Shown here: positions 28,571-37,907 of the stretch, in pieces
How positions within the stretch are numbered: position 1 is the stretch's first letter
Layout of the letters: every line of letters starts with the position of its first letter
Program-made: the position numbers and the translations under genes
Notes under the pieces: model-generated
Told to the model about the DNA's origin: nothing
Database searches by the model: none
The model's input: the letters and a program-made list of their open reading frames with translations, nothing else
Assembly (NCBI GenBank): GCA_014191755.1
Contig: BJHE01000006.1
Location: forward strand, 45,869 to 109,868
DNA length: 64,000 nt
Direction: 5' to 3'
Source of the DNA: Cyanobium sp.
GTDB lineage: Bacteria > Cyanobacteriota > Cyanobacteriia > PCC-6307 > Cyanobiaceae

Positions 28571-29581
28571 ATGTCGACGACCATCCCGCTCACGCCGCCA
28601 TCGTTGCCTGGGGACCCGGTCCGGGGACCGCACTCCGAGGACCGGGAACGGCAGGCGCCGCTTACCGACCTGTTGGCGGGACGGCCTGTGGGGATCGTGG
28701 GGCTGGGACTGATCGGTGGCTCCCTCGGCCTGGACCTGCAGGCGGCGGGGCTGGAGGTGAGGGCCCTGGTGCACCGCGAGGCCACGGCCGAGCGGGCCCG
28801 CCAGCGGCGACTGGCCAGCGTGGTGAGCACCGAGGCCTCTGTGCTCGAGGACTGCGCTCTGGTGGTGCTGGCCCTTCCCCTGGATCGCCTGCTGGATCCC
28901 GACCCGGCCCTGCTGCGGGCCCTGCCAGCCGCCGCCGTGCTGACGGATGTCGGATCGGTGAAGCAGCCGGTGGTCGAACGATGGCAAGGGCTGCTGAGCC
29001 AGGCCGGCCGTGGCGGGCAGGTGGGGCGGTTCGTGGCCAGCCACCCGATGGCCGGCACGGCCCAGGCCGGGGTGGAAGCTGGCGTGGCGGGGCTGTTCCA
29101 GGCTCGGCCCTGGGTGGCCACCCCGGACAAGCGCACCGCCCGTGGGGCCCTCGCCATGGTGGAAGCGCTGGCCAACGCGGTGGGTGCCCGCTGGCTCACC
29201 TGTGACGCCGCCGACCATGACCAGGCCGTGGCCTGGATCTCCCACCTGCCGGTGCTGGTGGGGGCCGCCCTGCTGCAGGCCGCCGATCAGGGCAGTGGCG
29301 CCGCGGGCTTGGGGGATCTGGCCCGCGCCCTGGCCTCCAGTGGCTTCGCCGACACCACCCGGGTGGGAGGTGGCAACCCGGAGCTGGGTACCTTGATGGC
29401 CCGCTGCAACCGCAAGGCCCTGCTGGCTTGCCTCGATGGCTACCAGGAGGCGATCGGGACCCTGCAGGAACTGGTGCGGAGCAAGCGATGGCAGGACCTG
29501 GCTGGGGCCCTGGAGGCAGCCCAGCGGTTGCGACCGGACTTTCTGATGCCGCCGGGGGATGGGGCGCCGCCGGCCCCCTGA
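28571..29581 (+). CDS. tyrA: Prephenate/arogenate dehydrogenase
   Basis: Oxidative step of tyrosine synthesis; cyanobacterial enzymes usually act on arogenate with NADP+. The ATG at 28571 gives 336 residues. The dinucleotide site is VGIVGLGLIGGSLG, followed by LTDVGSVKQPVVERW, FVASHPMAGTAQAG and the helical-domain HDQAVAWISHLPVLVGAALL. Starts at 28502 (GTG) or 28553 (ATG) would add a Pro/Ser-rich leader and cannot be excluded. Confidence 0.92.
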   Translation: MSTTIPLTPPSLPGDPVRGPHSEDRERQAPLTDLLAGRPVGIVGLGLIGGSLGLDLQAAGLEVRALVHREATAERARQRRLASVVSTEASVLEDCALVVLALPLDRLLDPDPALLRALPAAAVLTDVGSVKQPVVERWQGLLSQAGRGGQVGRFVASHPMAGTAQAGVEAGVAGLFQARPWVATPDKRTARGALAMVEALANAVGARWLTCDAADHDQAVAWISHLPVLVGAALLQAADQGSGAAGLGDLARALASSGFADTTRVGGGNPELGTLMARCNRKALLACLDGYQEAIGTLQELVRSKRWQDLAGALEAAQRLRPDFLMPPGDGAPPAP

Positions 29582-29712
29582 GGCCAGCTGCTGGGCCCGG
29601 GAGTGGAAGCTCCAGCCCAACCGACGTGCCTCGGGGCACCACAGGCGGTGGCGGTGGTGACGCTCTTGCCACCGCCACCTAGCTTGACCAGCGATCCTGC
29701 GGAAAGCGATCG

Positions 29713-31050
29713 ATGGGGCGGCCGTGGGCCCTGGCCGGCGCAGCATTGCTATTCACGGGTCTGATGGGGTGCAGCAGCCCCATAGCTCCGCGCCCCATCG
29801 ATGAGGCCTCCCTGCTGCGTCGGGGCCAGAGCCGGATCGATGGCGGCGTCAACGTAACGGTGACGGCCCTCAACCCCGAGGAATCCGAGCGGCTGCTGGG
29901 ATTCGACGTAGCGGCCTCCGGCATTCAGCCCGTGTGGGTGAAGGTGGTGAACCGGGAGAAACGCCGCTGGTATCTGCCGCCGATCACGATCGACAGCGAG
30001 TACTACTCCCCCCTCGAGGTGGCCTGGATCGGCCATCGCCCCTTCGCGTCGGCCGCCAACCAGCGGGTGGATGAGCACCTCAATCGCTTGGGCCTGTCGT
30101 CGGTGGTGGATCCGCAGGCGACCACCTCCGGCTTTGTATTCACGAACCTGGATGAGGGCATCAAGTACGCCAGCTTCGAGCTGGTGGCTCCCGGGCCCCA
30201 GCCCGAGCTGCGGCGCTTCTCCTTTCTCACCGAGGTGCCCGGCCACGCCACCGATTTCCAGAAGGTGAACTGGAATGGCCTCTATCCCTCCGCCAAGCTG
30301 CGCGACCTTGATGAGGTGGGGCTGCGCCACTGGCTCGAGCACGACGTGCCCTGCTGCGCCCGGGGCGGCGACCGCCGCACCCCCGCCGATCCCCTCAATG
30401 TGGTGATTGTGGGCAACCGAGACACCGTGTTTCCCACCCTGGCGCGGCGGGGCTGGCACGTGACCCAGACCCTCAGCGTGAGCTCCCTCTGGCGCACCGT
30501 GCGGTCGGCCCTGCTCGGCAGCCGCTACCGCTATGCCCCGGTCTCCCCCCTGTATCTGTTCAGCCGCCGCCAGGACATGGCCCTGCAAAAGGGCCGCAGC
30601 GATGTGAACCAGCGCAACCACATGCGGCTGTGGCTGGCGCCGGTGACCTTCGAGGGCCAGCCGGTGTGGGTAGGCCAGATCAGCCGCGACATCGGCGTGC
30701 GGCTGACGCGCCGCACGATCACCACCCACAAGATCGATCCAGCCGTGGATGAAACCCGCTGGTATTTGCTGCAGGATCTCTTCTTCTCCGATGGTCTGTC
30801 GCGCTTCGGCTTCGTCGGCGGCGTCGGCCCCTCAAGACCGGACCAGGCCCGCACCAACTACACCGGTGACCCCTACGTGACCGACGGCAGACGCGCCATC
30901 TTCTGGCTGACTCCGGCCGCCGAGGTGCGCAACAAGCGCGTGGTGGCCCGCTGGATTCCCTTCCGACAGCGCACGGCGGCGAGTGGCAGCCGGAACGCTG
31001 GAGAACTTCCCCCAGCGCCCGTGACCCCAGGCTCAACCGCCCCCCCGTGA
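29713..31050 (+). CDS. Lipoprotein with LssY_C domain
   Basis: 445 residues. A type II signal peptide ends in the lipobox LMGC (Cys20), so the product is probably a membrane-anchored lipoprotein. The middle and C-terminal parts (roughly 215-410) match the LssY C-terminal domain, with PLNVVIVGNRDTVFPTLARR, GWHVTQTL and SPLYLFSRRQDMALQKGRSD. The domain's function is poorly known; LssY is linked to secretion loci in Legionella. It follows tyrA by 131 bp and converges with crtD. Confidence 0.8.
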   Translation: MGRPWALAGAALLFTGLMGCSSPIAPRPIDEASLLRRGQSRIDGGVNVTVTALNPEESERLLGFDVAASGIQPVWVKVVNREKRRWYLPPITIDSEYYSPLEVAWIGHRPFASAANQRVDEHLNRLGLSSVVDPQATTSGFVFTNLDEGIKYASFELVAPGPQPELRRFSFLTEVPGHATDFQKVNWNGLYPSAKLRDLDEVGLRHWLEHDVPCCARGGDRRTPADPLNVVIVGNRDTVFPTLARRGWHVTQTLSVSSLWRTVRSALLGSRYRYAPVSPLYLFSRRQDMALQKGRSDVNQRNHMRLWLAPVTFEGQPVWVGQISRDIGVRLTRRTITTHKIDPAVDETRWYLLQDLFFSDGLSRFGFVGGVGPSRPDQARTNYTGDPYVTDGRRAIFWLTPAAEVRNKRVVARWIPFRQRTAASGSRNAGELPPAPVTPGSTAPP

Positions 31051-31170
31051 GATCTTCGGCGGCGTCATCCTGGGCTGGACCGGCGGCCCCGGACAGCGGC
31101 CACGCATCCGTTGCCCCGGGGAGCGGCCGACCCCAACGCCAGGGAATCGCAGACCCGCCGACCCCGGATC

Positions 31171-32724
31171 TCACCCCACCGCCGAATCACCATCGCGCCA
31201 GTGCCAAGTCCGTCCCCTCGCCGCCAGCAACTGGCGGATCGCCATCAGAGCCGAGAGGCTCACCCCGGCGGTGCCCTCCCCCGGATGGATGCTGTCGCCG
31301 CAGAGCCAGAGGCCGGCCAAGGGGCTGCGGCTGGCCAGGCCGAAGGGACCGAACCGACTGGGGTGCTGGCCAAGGCCGCCCACGAAACCGAAGGGCCGAC
31401 CGGTCCAGCCGGCCCAGCCCCGGGGGGTGGCCAGTTCGCCATGGAGCCAGTCGGCCGGAATGATCCCCAACAACCGCTGCAGGCCGGCCTCGATGCCGCG
31501 GCGGGCCGCAGTCTTGCGGTGCTGGTACTCCGGCTCAGGCAGATCGAACCAGTGCCGGGCCGGCGTGAACACGCTGGCGATCACCGTGGCCTGCCCCAGC
31601 GGCGCCCGCCCGTCCCCCTCTCGACTCACGGACACGAACAGCGACCCCGGATCCCCCCAGGCCAGCTGCTGGTGGGGTGCGCAATCGGGGGGTAGACGGC
31701 TTCGGTGGACCGCCCCGTAGAACACCAGGGCCCCAGATGGATCGGGGAAGGCGCTGATCCGCCGGCCATAGGCCTGGGGCAGATCATCTCCGAGCAGGCT
31801 CGGCAGGGTCTGTGGGGGCAAGGTGAGCACCACCTCGCGGGCCACGATCAGGAAGGGGGCACCGCCAGGCCCCACGCCCGCCAGGTGCCAAGGAGCGCCC
31901 GGCCGCTGCGGCGGATGCAGCCGCTCCAGCCGGTGCCGCAGCAGCAGCCGGCCGCCCCAACGGGCGAGGGCCTGCTCCAGGGCCGTGCTGAGGGCCTGCA
32001 TCGAACCCTCCAGATGCCAGAGCCCCAGGGGCTCCTGGGCCATCTGCAGCACCGTGGCCCCATAGAGGGCGGCGGTACGGTCGGCGGATTCCTGGGAATA
32101 GAGCCGCAGCTGGAGATCGAGGAAGCGGCGCAATCGTTCGCCGGCCACACCGGCGCCGCAACCGGTGAGGCGCTGCAGATCGGCGATGGTGGCGGTGGTG
32201 GCTAGACCGCTCGCCAGGGTTGCCGGCCCCAGAGCGCCCAGCAGCTGGCCCAGGTCCCACCAGGAGCGGGGCGGCAGCACCGGATCGCGGCCGGCGAAGG
32301 CCCAGTTCGCCCGATGCAGGGCCGCGCAGAGATCCCAGAAGCGATCGCTTCCTGGGAACTGGCGACGCCGCTCCTGCCGCCAGGCGGCGGGATCACGGTG
32401 CAGACGCACCGGTGGCTCTCCATCGCCGAGATTCACCACGCAGCCAGGATCGAGCGGGGTGGCCGCCGGCGCCGGCATCCCGAGGTGGGTGAACAGGCGC
32501 TGGTGAATCCCCCAGGGCTCCAGGCCGGCCACCTGGGTGGCGCCCACATCGAAACACCAGGGTCCGCGGCGGAACGTGCCTGCGCAGCCGCCGCTCTGGT
32601 AGTGGGACTCCAGCAGCGCCACCGCCACGCCCTCCCGGGCCAGCAGGCCGGCGGCGGTGAGGCCGGCGATGCCACCACCGACGACCACCACATCCTGTTC
32701 GGCGGTGCGGGGGGCAACGTCCAT
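31171..32724 (-). CDS. crtD: Carotenoid C-3',4' desaturase-like FAD oxidoreductase
   Basis: FAD-dependent phytoene-desaturase-family protein of 517 residues. The Rossmann motif VVVVGGGIAGLTAAGLLARE is at residues 12-31, and the C-terminal FAD motif is GLWLCGDSIHPGEGTAGVSL. Cyanobacterial homologues with this layout are annotated as CrtD, acting on myxol-type carotenoids; carotene isomerase (CrtISO) is the main alternative. Substrate assignment is by family resemblance only. It ends 120 bp from the LssY lipoprotein and lies 47 bp after glmM. Confidence 0.8.
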   Translation of the reverse strand: MDVAPRTAEQDVVVVGGGIAGLTAAGLLAREGVAVALLESHYQSGGCAGTFRRGPWCFDVGATQVAGLEPWGIHQRLFTHLGMPAPAATPLDPGCVVNLGDGEPPVRLHRDPAAWRQERRRQFPGSDRFWDLCAALHRANWAFAGRDPVLPPRSWWDLGQLLGALGPATLASGLATTATIADLQRLTGCGAGVAGERLRRFLDLQLRLYSQESADRTAALYGATVLQMAQEPLGLWHLEGSMQALSTALEQALARWGGRLLLRHRLERLHPPQRPGAPWHLAGVGPGGAPFLIVAREVVLTLPPQTLPSLLGDDLPQAYGRRISAFPDPSGALVFYGAVHRSRLPPDCAPHQQLAWGDPGSLFVSVSREGDGRAPLGQATVIASVFTPARHWFDLPEPEYQHRKTAARRGIEAGLQRLLGIIPADWLHGELATPRGWAGWTGRPFGFVGGLGQHPSRFGPFGLASRSPLAGLWLCGDSIHPGEGTAGVSLSALMAIRQLLAARGRTWHWRDGDSAVG

Positions 32725-32771
32725 ACCGGCATGTTGGCGCGGCGCCAGGGGAGCCGGGGAATGACGGTCTT

Positions 32772-34217
32772 CTAGGGGTGATTGAGGTGATCGTCCGCGG
32801 CCTGCGCCAGCAGGGAAGCCCAGTGCTCCACCTGCTCCATTTCAGCCGCCTCCACCATCACCCGCAGCAGTGGTTCGGTGCCGCTGGCCCTGACCAGCAC
32901 CCGGCCGGTGCCGGCCATGGCCTGCTCGGCCCTTTCCACGGCCCGGCGCAGGGGCTCGCACTGCTGCCATTCGGTGCGACGGGCCCGATCGGGCACGGTC
33001 ACGTTGATCAGCTTCTGGGGGAAGGGCGTCCAGCTGCCGTCCATCCAGTCGGCCAGGGTCTGGCCACGACCATGCACCAGGGTGGCCACCTGCAAGGCCG
33101 TGAGCAGCCCATCGCCGCTCATGCCGTGGTGTGCGGCCAGGATGTGGCCCGACTGTTCGCCACCCAGACCGGCGCCGAACTCCTCCATGGCGGCATACAC
33201 ATGCTGGTCGCCGACGGCGGTGCGCTCCAGGACCCCACCGGCTTCGCTCCAGGCCCGCTCGAAACCCAGGTTGGACATCACCGTGGCAACGATCCGGTTG
33301 GCCGGCAGTTGGCCCGCCTCCCTCAGGGCAGAGCCCCATAGATAGAGGATCTGGTCGCCATCCACCACACGCCCCCGGCCATCCACGGCCAGCATCCGGT
33401 CGGCGTCGCCATCGAAGGCGAAGCCCATGGCGGCTCTGGACTCGAGCACCGCGCACCGCAGGGCTTCGAGATGGGTGCTGCCGCAACCCTGATTGATGCG
33501 GCGACCATCGGGCTCCCCATGGAGCACCAAGGGCTCGGCCCCGAGGGCCCGGAACACGGCCTCGCCGCAGGCGGTGGCCGACCCCCAGCACAGATCCAGC
33601 ACCACCCTGCAGCCCTCGAGCCTCGCTTCGCCGACGCTGGCGATCAGGCTGGCGGCGTAGGCGTCCAGCAGATCGGCGCGCGGATGGGCCGTGCCCTCCG
33701 CCATCAGGGCCACCACCTCCGCCTCACCGCGGAGCCCCGCCTCAATCGCCTGCTGGGTCAAGCGGTCGAGCTTGGCGCCCGAGGCACCGAAAACCTTGAT
33801 GCCGTTGTCGTGGGGGGGGTTGTGGCTGGCCGACACCATCAGGCCTCCCGCCGCCCCGCAGCGGCGGATGGTGCCCGGCACCGCCGGGGTGGGGCAGAGA
33901 CCCAGCTGCCAGACCTGGCGACCGGCCGCGGTCAGACCGGCGGTGAGAGCCGCCACCAGCATCGGGCCACTGGTGCGGGAATCGGTGCCGATCAGCACCG
34001 GCCCCTCCGCGGGCAGCACCCGCCCGCACCAATAGCCCACCTGCAGGGCCAAAGCGGGGGTGATGGCAGTACCGACCCGGCCGCGGATGCCATCGGTGCC
34101 GAAGGCGGCATGGGCCCTATCGAAGGGGGCGCCGATCGGAGAGGGGATCCGCTCCTCAAGCGCTGCCGCCGGACCGGTCGCCGAAGGGGTGGGAAGAGTG
34201 GCCGGAGACTCGGCCAT
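32772..34217 (-). CDS. glmM: Phosphoglucosamine mutase
   Basis: Interconverts glucosamine-6-phosphate and glucosamine-1-phosphate for UDP-GlcNAc, peptidoglycan and LPS synthesis. 481 residues: after a ~38-residue variable leader comes FGTDGIRGRVGT. The phosphorylated serine is in MVSASHNPPHDNGIK (about Ser131), the metal loop is FAFDGDADRM, and the C-terminal phosphate-binding loop is VLVRASGTEPLLRVMVE. All catalytic motifs are present. Confidence 0.95.
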   Translation of the reverse strand: MAESPATLPTPSATGPAAALEERIPSPIGAPFDRAHAAFGTDGIRGRVGTAITPALALQVGYWCGRVLPAEGPVLIGTDSRTSGPMLVAALTAGLTAAGRQVWQLGLCPTPAVPGTIRRCGAAGGLMVSASHNPPHDNGIKVFGASGAKLDRLTQQAIEAGLRGEAEVVALMAEGTAHPRADLLDAYAASLIASVGEARLEGCRVVLDLCWGSATACGEAVFRALGAEPLVLHGEPDGRRINQGCGSTHLEALRCAVLESRAAMGFAFDGDADRMLAVDGRGRVVDGDQILYLWGSALREAGQLPANRIVATVMSNLGFERAWSEAGGVLERTAVGDQHVYAAMEEFGAGLGGEQSGHILAAHHGMSGDGLLTALQVATLVHGRGQTLADWMDGSWTPFPQKLINVTVPDRARRTEWQQCEPLRRAVERAEQAMAGTGRVLVRASGTEPLLRVMVEAAEMEQVEHWASLLAQAADDHLNHP

Positions 34218-34266
34218 GGGGCGGCGTGCGGCAATCGGCGGTCAGGCTACGTGCCGTGATCACCGC

Positions 34267-34539
34267 TCAGCGCCAGCGGCGGGGGCGCCAAAGCCAGAGC
34301 AACACCTCAACGAGGGCCCAAAGCCCCAACCCGCCAACGCCCCAACCCGGCAGCCAGACCATGGGAGGCCAGGGCCTGAGCAGCAGCACCAGGATCGCAA
34401 GAATGAGCGCCGCCAGAGCCCTTCGACGCTGGCCCGCGCCAGGGAGGTCGCGCAGCAGGGGGCGCAGCGCCGCGGGCAGGGCGGAAGCCTGGCGGAACCG
34501 ATCCGGCAGGGAAGGGCGCGGCAGAAGGGGCAGGCGCAC
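34267..34539 (-). CDS. Small two-helix membrane protein (hypothetical)
   Basis: From the GTG at 34539 this encodes 90 residues, MRLPLLPRPSLPDRFRQASA onward. Two hydrophobic segments follow: ALAALILAILVLLLRPWPP and WGVGGLGLWALVEVLLWLWR, ending RPRRWR. The pattern suggests a real inner-membrane protein, but I recognise no family. An ATG at 34623 in the same frame would overlap the start of the transglycosylase gene on the other strand. It is 49 bp upstream of glmM on the same strand. Confidence 0.5.
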   Translation of the reverse strand: MRLPLLPRPSLPDRFRQASALPAALRPLLRDLPGAGQRRRALAALILAILVLLLRPWPPMVWLPGWGVGGLGLWALVEVLLWLWRPRRWR

Positions 34540-34592
34540 CGGGTTGGCGGCGGGGGCATTGCCCAGAATGCCAAGCGTGATGCCCTCCGGCC

Positions 34593-36662
34593 TTGACCCG
34601 CCTCTCCCTGCTGCTTGCCGCATCCTGCCTCGGAACCGGCGCTGCCCTTATCGGGGGACGGGCCCTGCTACAGAGGCTCGCGTCCCTGACCCCCGCCACG
34701 CCCTCAAGCCAGCTGGAGCGTTTACGGCGTTGGGCACCGGATCCGGGCGTGCGGCGGGACGCCAGCCTGCTGCTGGCCCAGCGGTTCCCCGACGACCCAC
34801 AACTGCAGAGGGATCTCCTGCGGGGCCTGGGATGGGGCAGGGATCCGGTGGCGGCGGTGGCCCTCAAGAACGCCGCCCAGAATGCCGCCGCCCTGGGGGA
34901 ACACGATCAGGCCCGCCAGCTGTGGGAAACGCTGCTGCACCGGTTTCGCGGATCCGCCACCTCGGCTGATGCCCTCTACGCCCTCGGCCGCCGCCGGCCG
35001 GCCTTGCGGGTCGAGCTGATGCGGCGCTTCCCGGCCCATCCGGCCGCCCTCGCCGCTGCCCTGGAGGCAGGTCCCTCCCCCGCGGACCGGCTGGCCGGCG
35101 CCCTGCATCTGGCCCGCTGGGGCGCCCGCTGGCCAGGGGCCGACGAACGACTGCAGGAGGCCTGCCGCTCCGGCCCGCTTCGCCCGACGGCAGCCCAGCG
35201 GGCGAGCCTCGCCGCAGGGATCGCCCAGCTCGGCGATGGCGATGGGGCCCTGGCCTGCCTGGACGGCGATGGCGGAGATCCGGCCCGGGCGGCGGCTGCC
35301 AGCCAGCTCAGCGCCGCCGGCCGGCTGGACCTGGGCCGAGCCCTGCTCCAGGGCAAACCGGAGCGGCACCCTCAGGCCCTGGCCCTGCTGCTGGAGGTGG
35401 CCCGCCAAGGTGGGCCGGGCGGGGGCTCACCCGAGGCCGAAGACGCCGTGCGGCTGCTGGCCAAGCAGGATGGAGCGGAGGCCCAGAAGGTTCTGGAATC
35501 CCTACCCGAAGCCTGGCGAGTGAGCGCCCCCGTGGCCGCCAGGCGAGTGCTCGCCGATCCGAAGGCAACCGATGCCCTGGCGGTGCTGCGGCGCTGGCCC
35601 GACGACCCCGCCAGCTGGGAGCTGCAGTGGGAATTGGCGCGGCGGCAGCTCCTGGCCGGCCAGTGGGACGCCGCGGCCACCCTGCTGCGGACGATCCCCG
35701 CGGAACGCCTGCCGGCCCCCCTGGCGGCCCGCTCCCGCTTCTGGTTGGGGATGATCCAGCGGCAACAGAGTGATGAAAGCGCCGCCGCCGCCACCTGGCG
35801 GGAACTCCGGCGCCAGAGCCCTGGCGGTTACTACGGCTGGAGGGCGGCGGTGCAGCTCGGTGAGGTCGACCACCTCGGGGCCGGGCAGCCGACAGGCGGC
35901 GCGAGCGGTGGCGGGCATGGGAAGTCCGCGGACGCGGACCGCTCGAACGACTGGCAACCCCTGGCGAGCGGCGATCCCCTGCTCGATCAACTCTGGCGCC
36001 TCGACCAGCGCGACGAGGCCTGGGAAACCTGGCGGGCACAGAGGGGTAGCGCGCCCCCCCGCCAGGCGGCTGAGCTGCTTGTGGAGGGCCGGCTGCGGCA
36101 GGGGGTGGGCGACGACTGGACCGGCCTGGGCCAACTGGAACAGGCGAGCCTGCGCCTTAGGCCCGACCAGTGCGCCCTGCTGCCCCAGCTGGAGCGCAGC
36201 CTCCATCCGCAACGGTTCCTGCAGGCGTTCCGGCCAGTGGCCGAGCAGCGGCAGGTTCCCCTGGAGCTCCTGCAGGGCCTGGCCAAACAGGAATCCCGCT
36301 TCACCCCCACGGTGCACTCCGCCGCCGGCGCCGTGGGCCTGATGCAGCTCATGCCGGCCACCGCCGCGGAACTGGCCGGCGGGCCGGTGTCCACGGCCGA
36401 GTTGGAACGCCCGGAGCGAAATGCGGCCCTGGGGGGCCTCTACCTGAAGGGGCAGCTGCAGCAATGGCAGGGGGATCCCCTACCGGCCGTGGCCAGCTAC
36501 AACGCCGGTCCCGGGGCGGTGGCGGACTGGGTCAATGCTCGGCTTCGCTCGGCACCGGAACTGTGGGTGGAGGCCATCCCCTTTCCCGAAACCCGGATCT
36601 ACGTGAAGAAGGTGCTCGGAAACGCCTGGAGCTATCGCCAGAGCGGTCTGCCGGGCTGCTGA
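34593..36662 (+). CDS. Soluble lytic murein transglycosylase (Slt70 type)
   Basis: Cleaves the MurNAc-GlcNAc bond of peptidoglycan with 1,6-anhydro product formation, in the periplasm. The TTG start at 34593 gives 689 residues with an N-terminal hydrophobic signal/anchor (LLLAASCLGTGAALIGG). A long alpha-helical superhelix rich in Ala, Leu and Arg follows. The C-terminal SLT domain has LAKQESRFTPTVHSAAGAVG with catalytic Glu near 567, plus GLMQLMPATAAELAGG and AVASYNAGPGAVADW. An Asp/Ser/Gly-rich insertion near residues 430-450 looks variable. Confidence 0.9.
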   Translation: MTRLSLLLAASCLGTGAALIGGRALLQRLASLTPATPSSQLERLRRWAPDPGVRRDASLLLAQRFPDDPQLQRDLLRGLGWGRDPVAAVALKNAAQNAAALGEHDQARQLWETLLHRFRGSATSADALYALGRRRPALRVELMRRFPAHPAALAAALEAGPSPADRLAGALHLARWGARWPGADERLQEACRSGPLRPTAAQRASLAAGIAQLGDGDGALACLDGDGGDPARAAAASQLSAAGRLDLGRALLQGKPERHPQALALLLEVARQGGPGGGSPEAEDAVRLLAKQDGAEAQKVLESLPEAWRVSAPVAARRVLADPKATDALAVLRRWPDDPASWELQWELARRQLLAGQWDAAATLLRTIPAERLPAPLAARSRFWLGMIQRQQSDESAAAATWRELRRQSPGGYYGWRAAVQLGEVDHLGAGQPTGGASGGGHGKSADADRSNDWQPLASGDPLLDQLWRLDQRDEAWETWRAQRGSAPPRQAAELLVEGRLRQGVGDDWTGLGQLEQASLRLRPDQCALLPQLERSLHPQRFLQAFRPVAEQRQVPLELLQGLAKQESRFTPTVHSAAGAVGLMQLMPATAAELAGGPVSTAELERPERNAALGGLYLKGQLQQWQGDPLPAVASYNAGPGAVADWVNARLRSAPELWVEAIPFPETRIYVKKVLGNAWSYRQSGLPGC

Positions 36663-36679
36663 GCGGCAGCGGGGGGAGG

Positions 36680-37279
36680 CTAGGGGGCCTGGGGTGCCCG
36701 CTGCTGCTGGGTCTTGACCCGGCCCAGCAGCAGCCGGCGCCGATTGGACACTTGCGGCTGGGCCCGCTGGCCCGTCGCCGCGGGGGCGATGCCTTCGTTG
36801 TCGGAAGTATGGGCCGTGCCGAGCCTGTGGCCCAGGTTGGCCCCGACCAGCACCACCCCCGCCAGCAGCAGGGCCAGGAGCCCTGGAGCGGGAGCCAGCC
36901 GGATGCGCACCAGGTCCAAACGGACCAGCAGCACGGAGGCGGCCAGGATCAGCGCATTGGATAACACCTCGAGGTGCAGGAGATACAGCCCCCCGATGGT
37001 CACCAGCAGCACGGTTGCCACCAGGGTGAGCACCCGACTGGCGGCGAGTATCACCGAAAACCGCCGCAACAGCAGATCGGGCATACAGCAGAACACCACC
37101 ACCAGCAGGGCCTGGGCACACTGAGCCGACCAGAACAAAGGGGCGAATTGATGGCTGGCGTTGAGACCACCGGCCTGGGGGTCAACCCAGTGCAGGCCCA
37201 GATAGACGCTCACCGCCGCCAGCAGGAGCAGCATCGGGGCCCGCAGCGGCAGCAGGAGCAGGAGCAACAGCCGCCTCAT
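36680..37279 (-). CDS. Predicted integral membrane protein
   Basis: 199 residues from the ATG at 37279, with several hydrophobic helices: LLLLLLLPLRAPMLLLLAAV, FWSAQCAQALLVVVFCCMP, VLTLVATVLLVTIGGLYLL and PGLLALLLAGVVLVGANLGH. A soluble, basic C-terminal tail follows. I do not recognise the family. Its start overlaps the stop of the NIL-ferredoxin gene by 1 nt (37279), so the two are translated from one message and are probably functionally linked. Confidence 0.65.
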   Translation of the reverse strand: MRRLLLLLLLPLRAPMLLLLAAVSVYLGLHWVDPQAGGLNASHQFAPLFWSAQCAQALLVVVFCCMPDLLLRRFSVILAASRVLTLVATVLLVTIGGLYLLHLEVLSNALILAASVLLVRLDLVRIRLAPAPGLLALLLAGVVLVGANLGHRLGTAHTSDNEGIAPAATGQRAQPQVSNRRRLLLGRVKTQQQRAPQAP

Positions 37280-37797
37280 CACAACGGAGAAGGACCGGGC
37301 CTCCGGCCGAAGCGGGCGGGATAGCGCCGCGGTACTGAACCGGGAGCAGCGGCGGAACGGGACTCCGGCAGAGCAGGATCGGCGGTCCGGGGGTCGAGCA
37401 CCAAGGCGATGGCCGTAAGCGGGCAGCTTGGGATGCACTGCTCACAGACCAGGCAGCGGGCGGTTTCGAAATGCAGTCGCTGGGCAACCGGCTCGAACTG
37501 CAGGGCTCCGCTGGGACAAACGCTCGAGCAGATGCCGCAATCGACGCAGCGCAAAGGATCGATATGGATTTCGCCAGGAGCCCGGTTAATGCCCAGCCCC
37601 TGGCGCTCCAGCCAGAGCTCAGCAGCATCGAGTTCGTCGATGTCGCCGGATAGCTCCACAACCATGGTGCCGAGCTGGTTGGGCGCCACCTGGGCCCGCA
37701 GAATCTTGGCGGCCACATCAAAATCCACGGCGAGCCGATAAGTGATCGGCTGGTGGACCGCCTCTCGGGGAAAATGAAGGGTGAGGCGCCGTTTCAC
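37279..37797 (-). CDS. NIL-domain 2[4Fe-4S] ferredoxin
   Basis: 172 residues. An N-terminal NIL domain (about 1-75; DVAAKILRAQVAPNQLGTM), known from methionine transporters and ferredoxins, precedes two [4Fe-4S] motifs: C84, C87, C90, C94 (CVDCGICSSVCP) and C115, C118, C121, C125 (CLVCEQCIPSCP). The tail from about 140 is low complexity and basic. It is probably an electron carrier or sensor; no partner is proven. It shares a transcript with the downstream membrane protein and diverges from txlA. Confidence 0.88.
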   Translation of the reverse strand: MKRRLTLHFPREAVHQPITYRLAVDFDVAAKILRAQVAPNQLGTMVVELSGDIDELDAAELWLERQGLGINRAPGEIHIDPLRCVDCGICSSVCPSGALQFEPVAQRLHFETARCLVCEQCIPSCPLTAIALVLDPRTADPALPESRSAAAPGSVPRRYPARFGRRPGPSPL

Positions 37798-37907
37798 CGG
37801 GATCGTCCCGCTGAGCGGAAGCTAGCAAGTCTGTCCAGCGGCACCTGAGCGCGCAGCCTCAGGTCCACTCCTGCCAGAGTGCCAGTCAGCCTGGGCTGGT
37901 TCAACCG

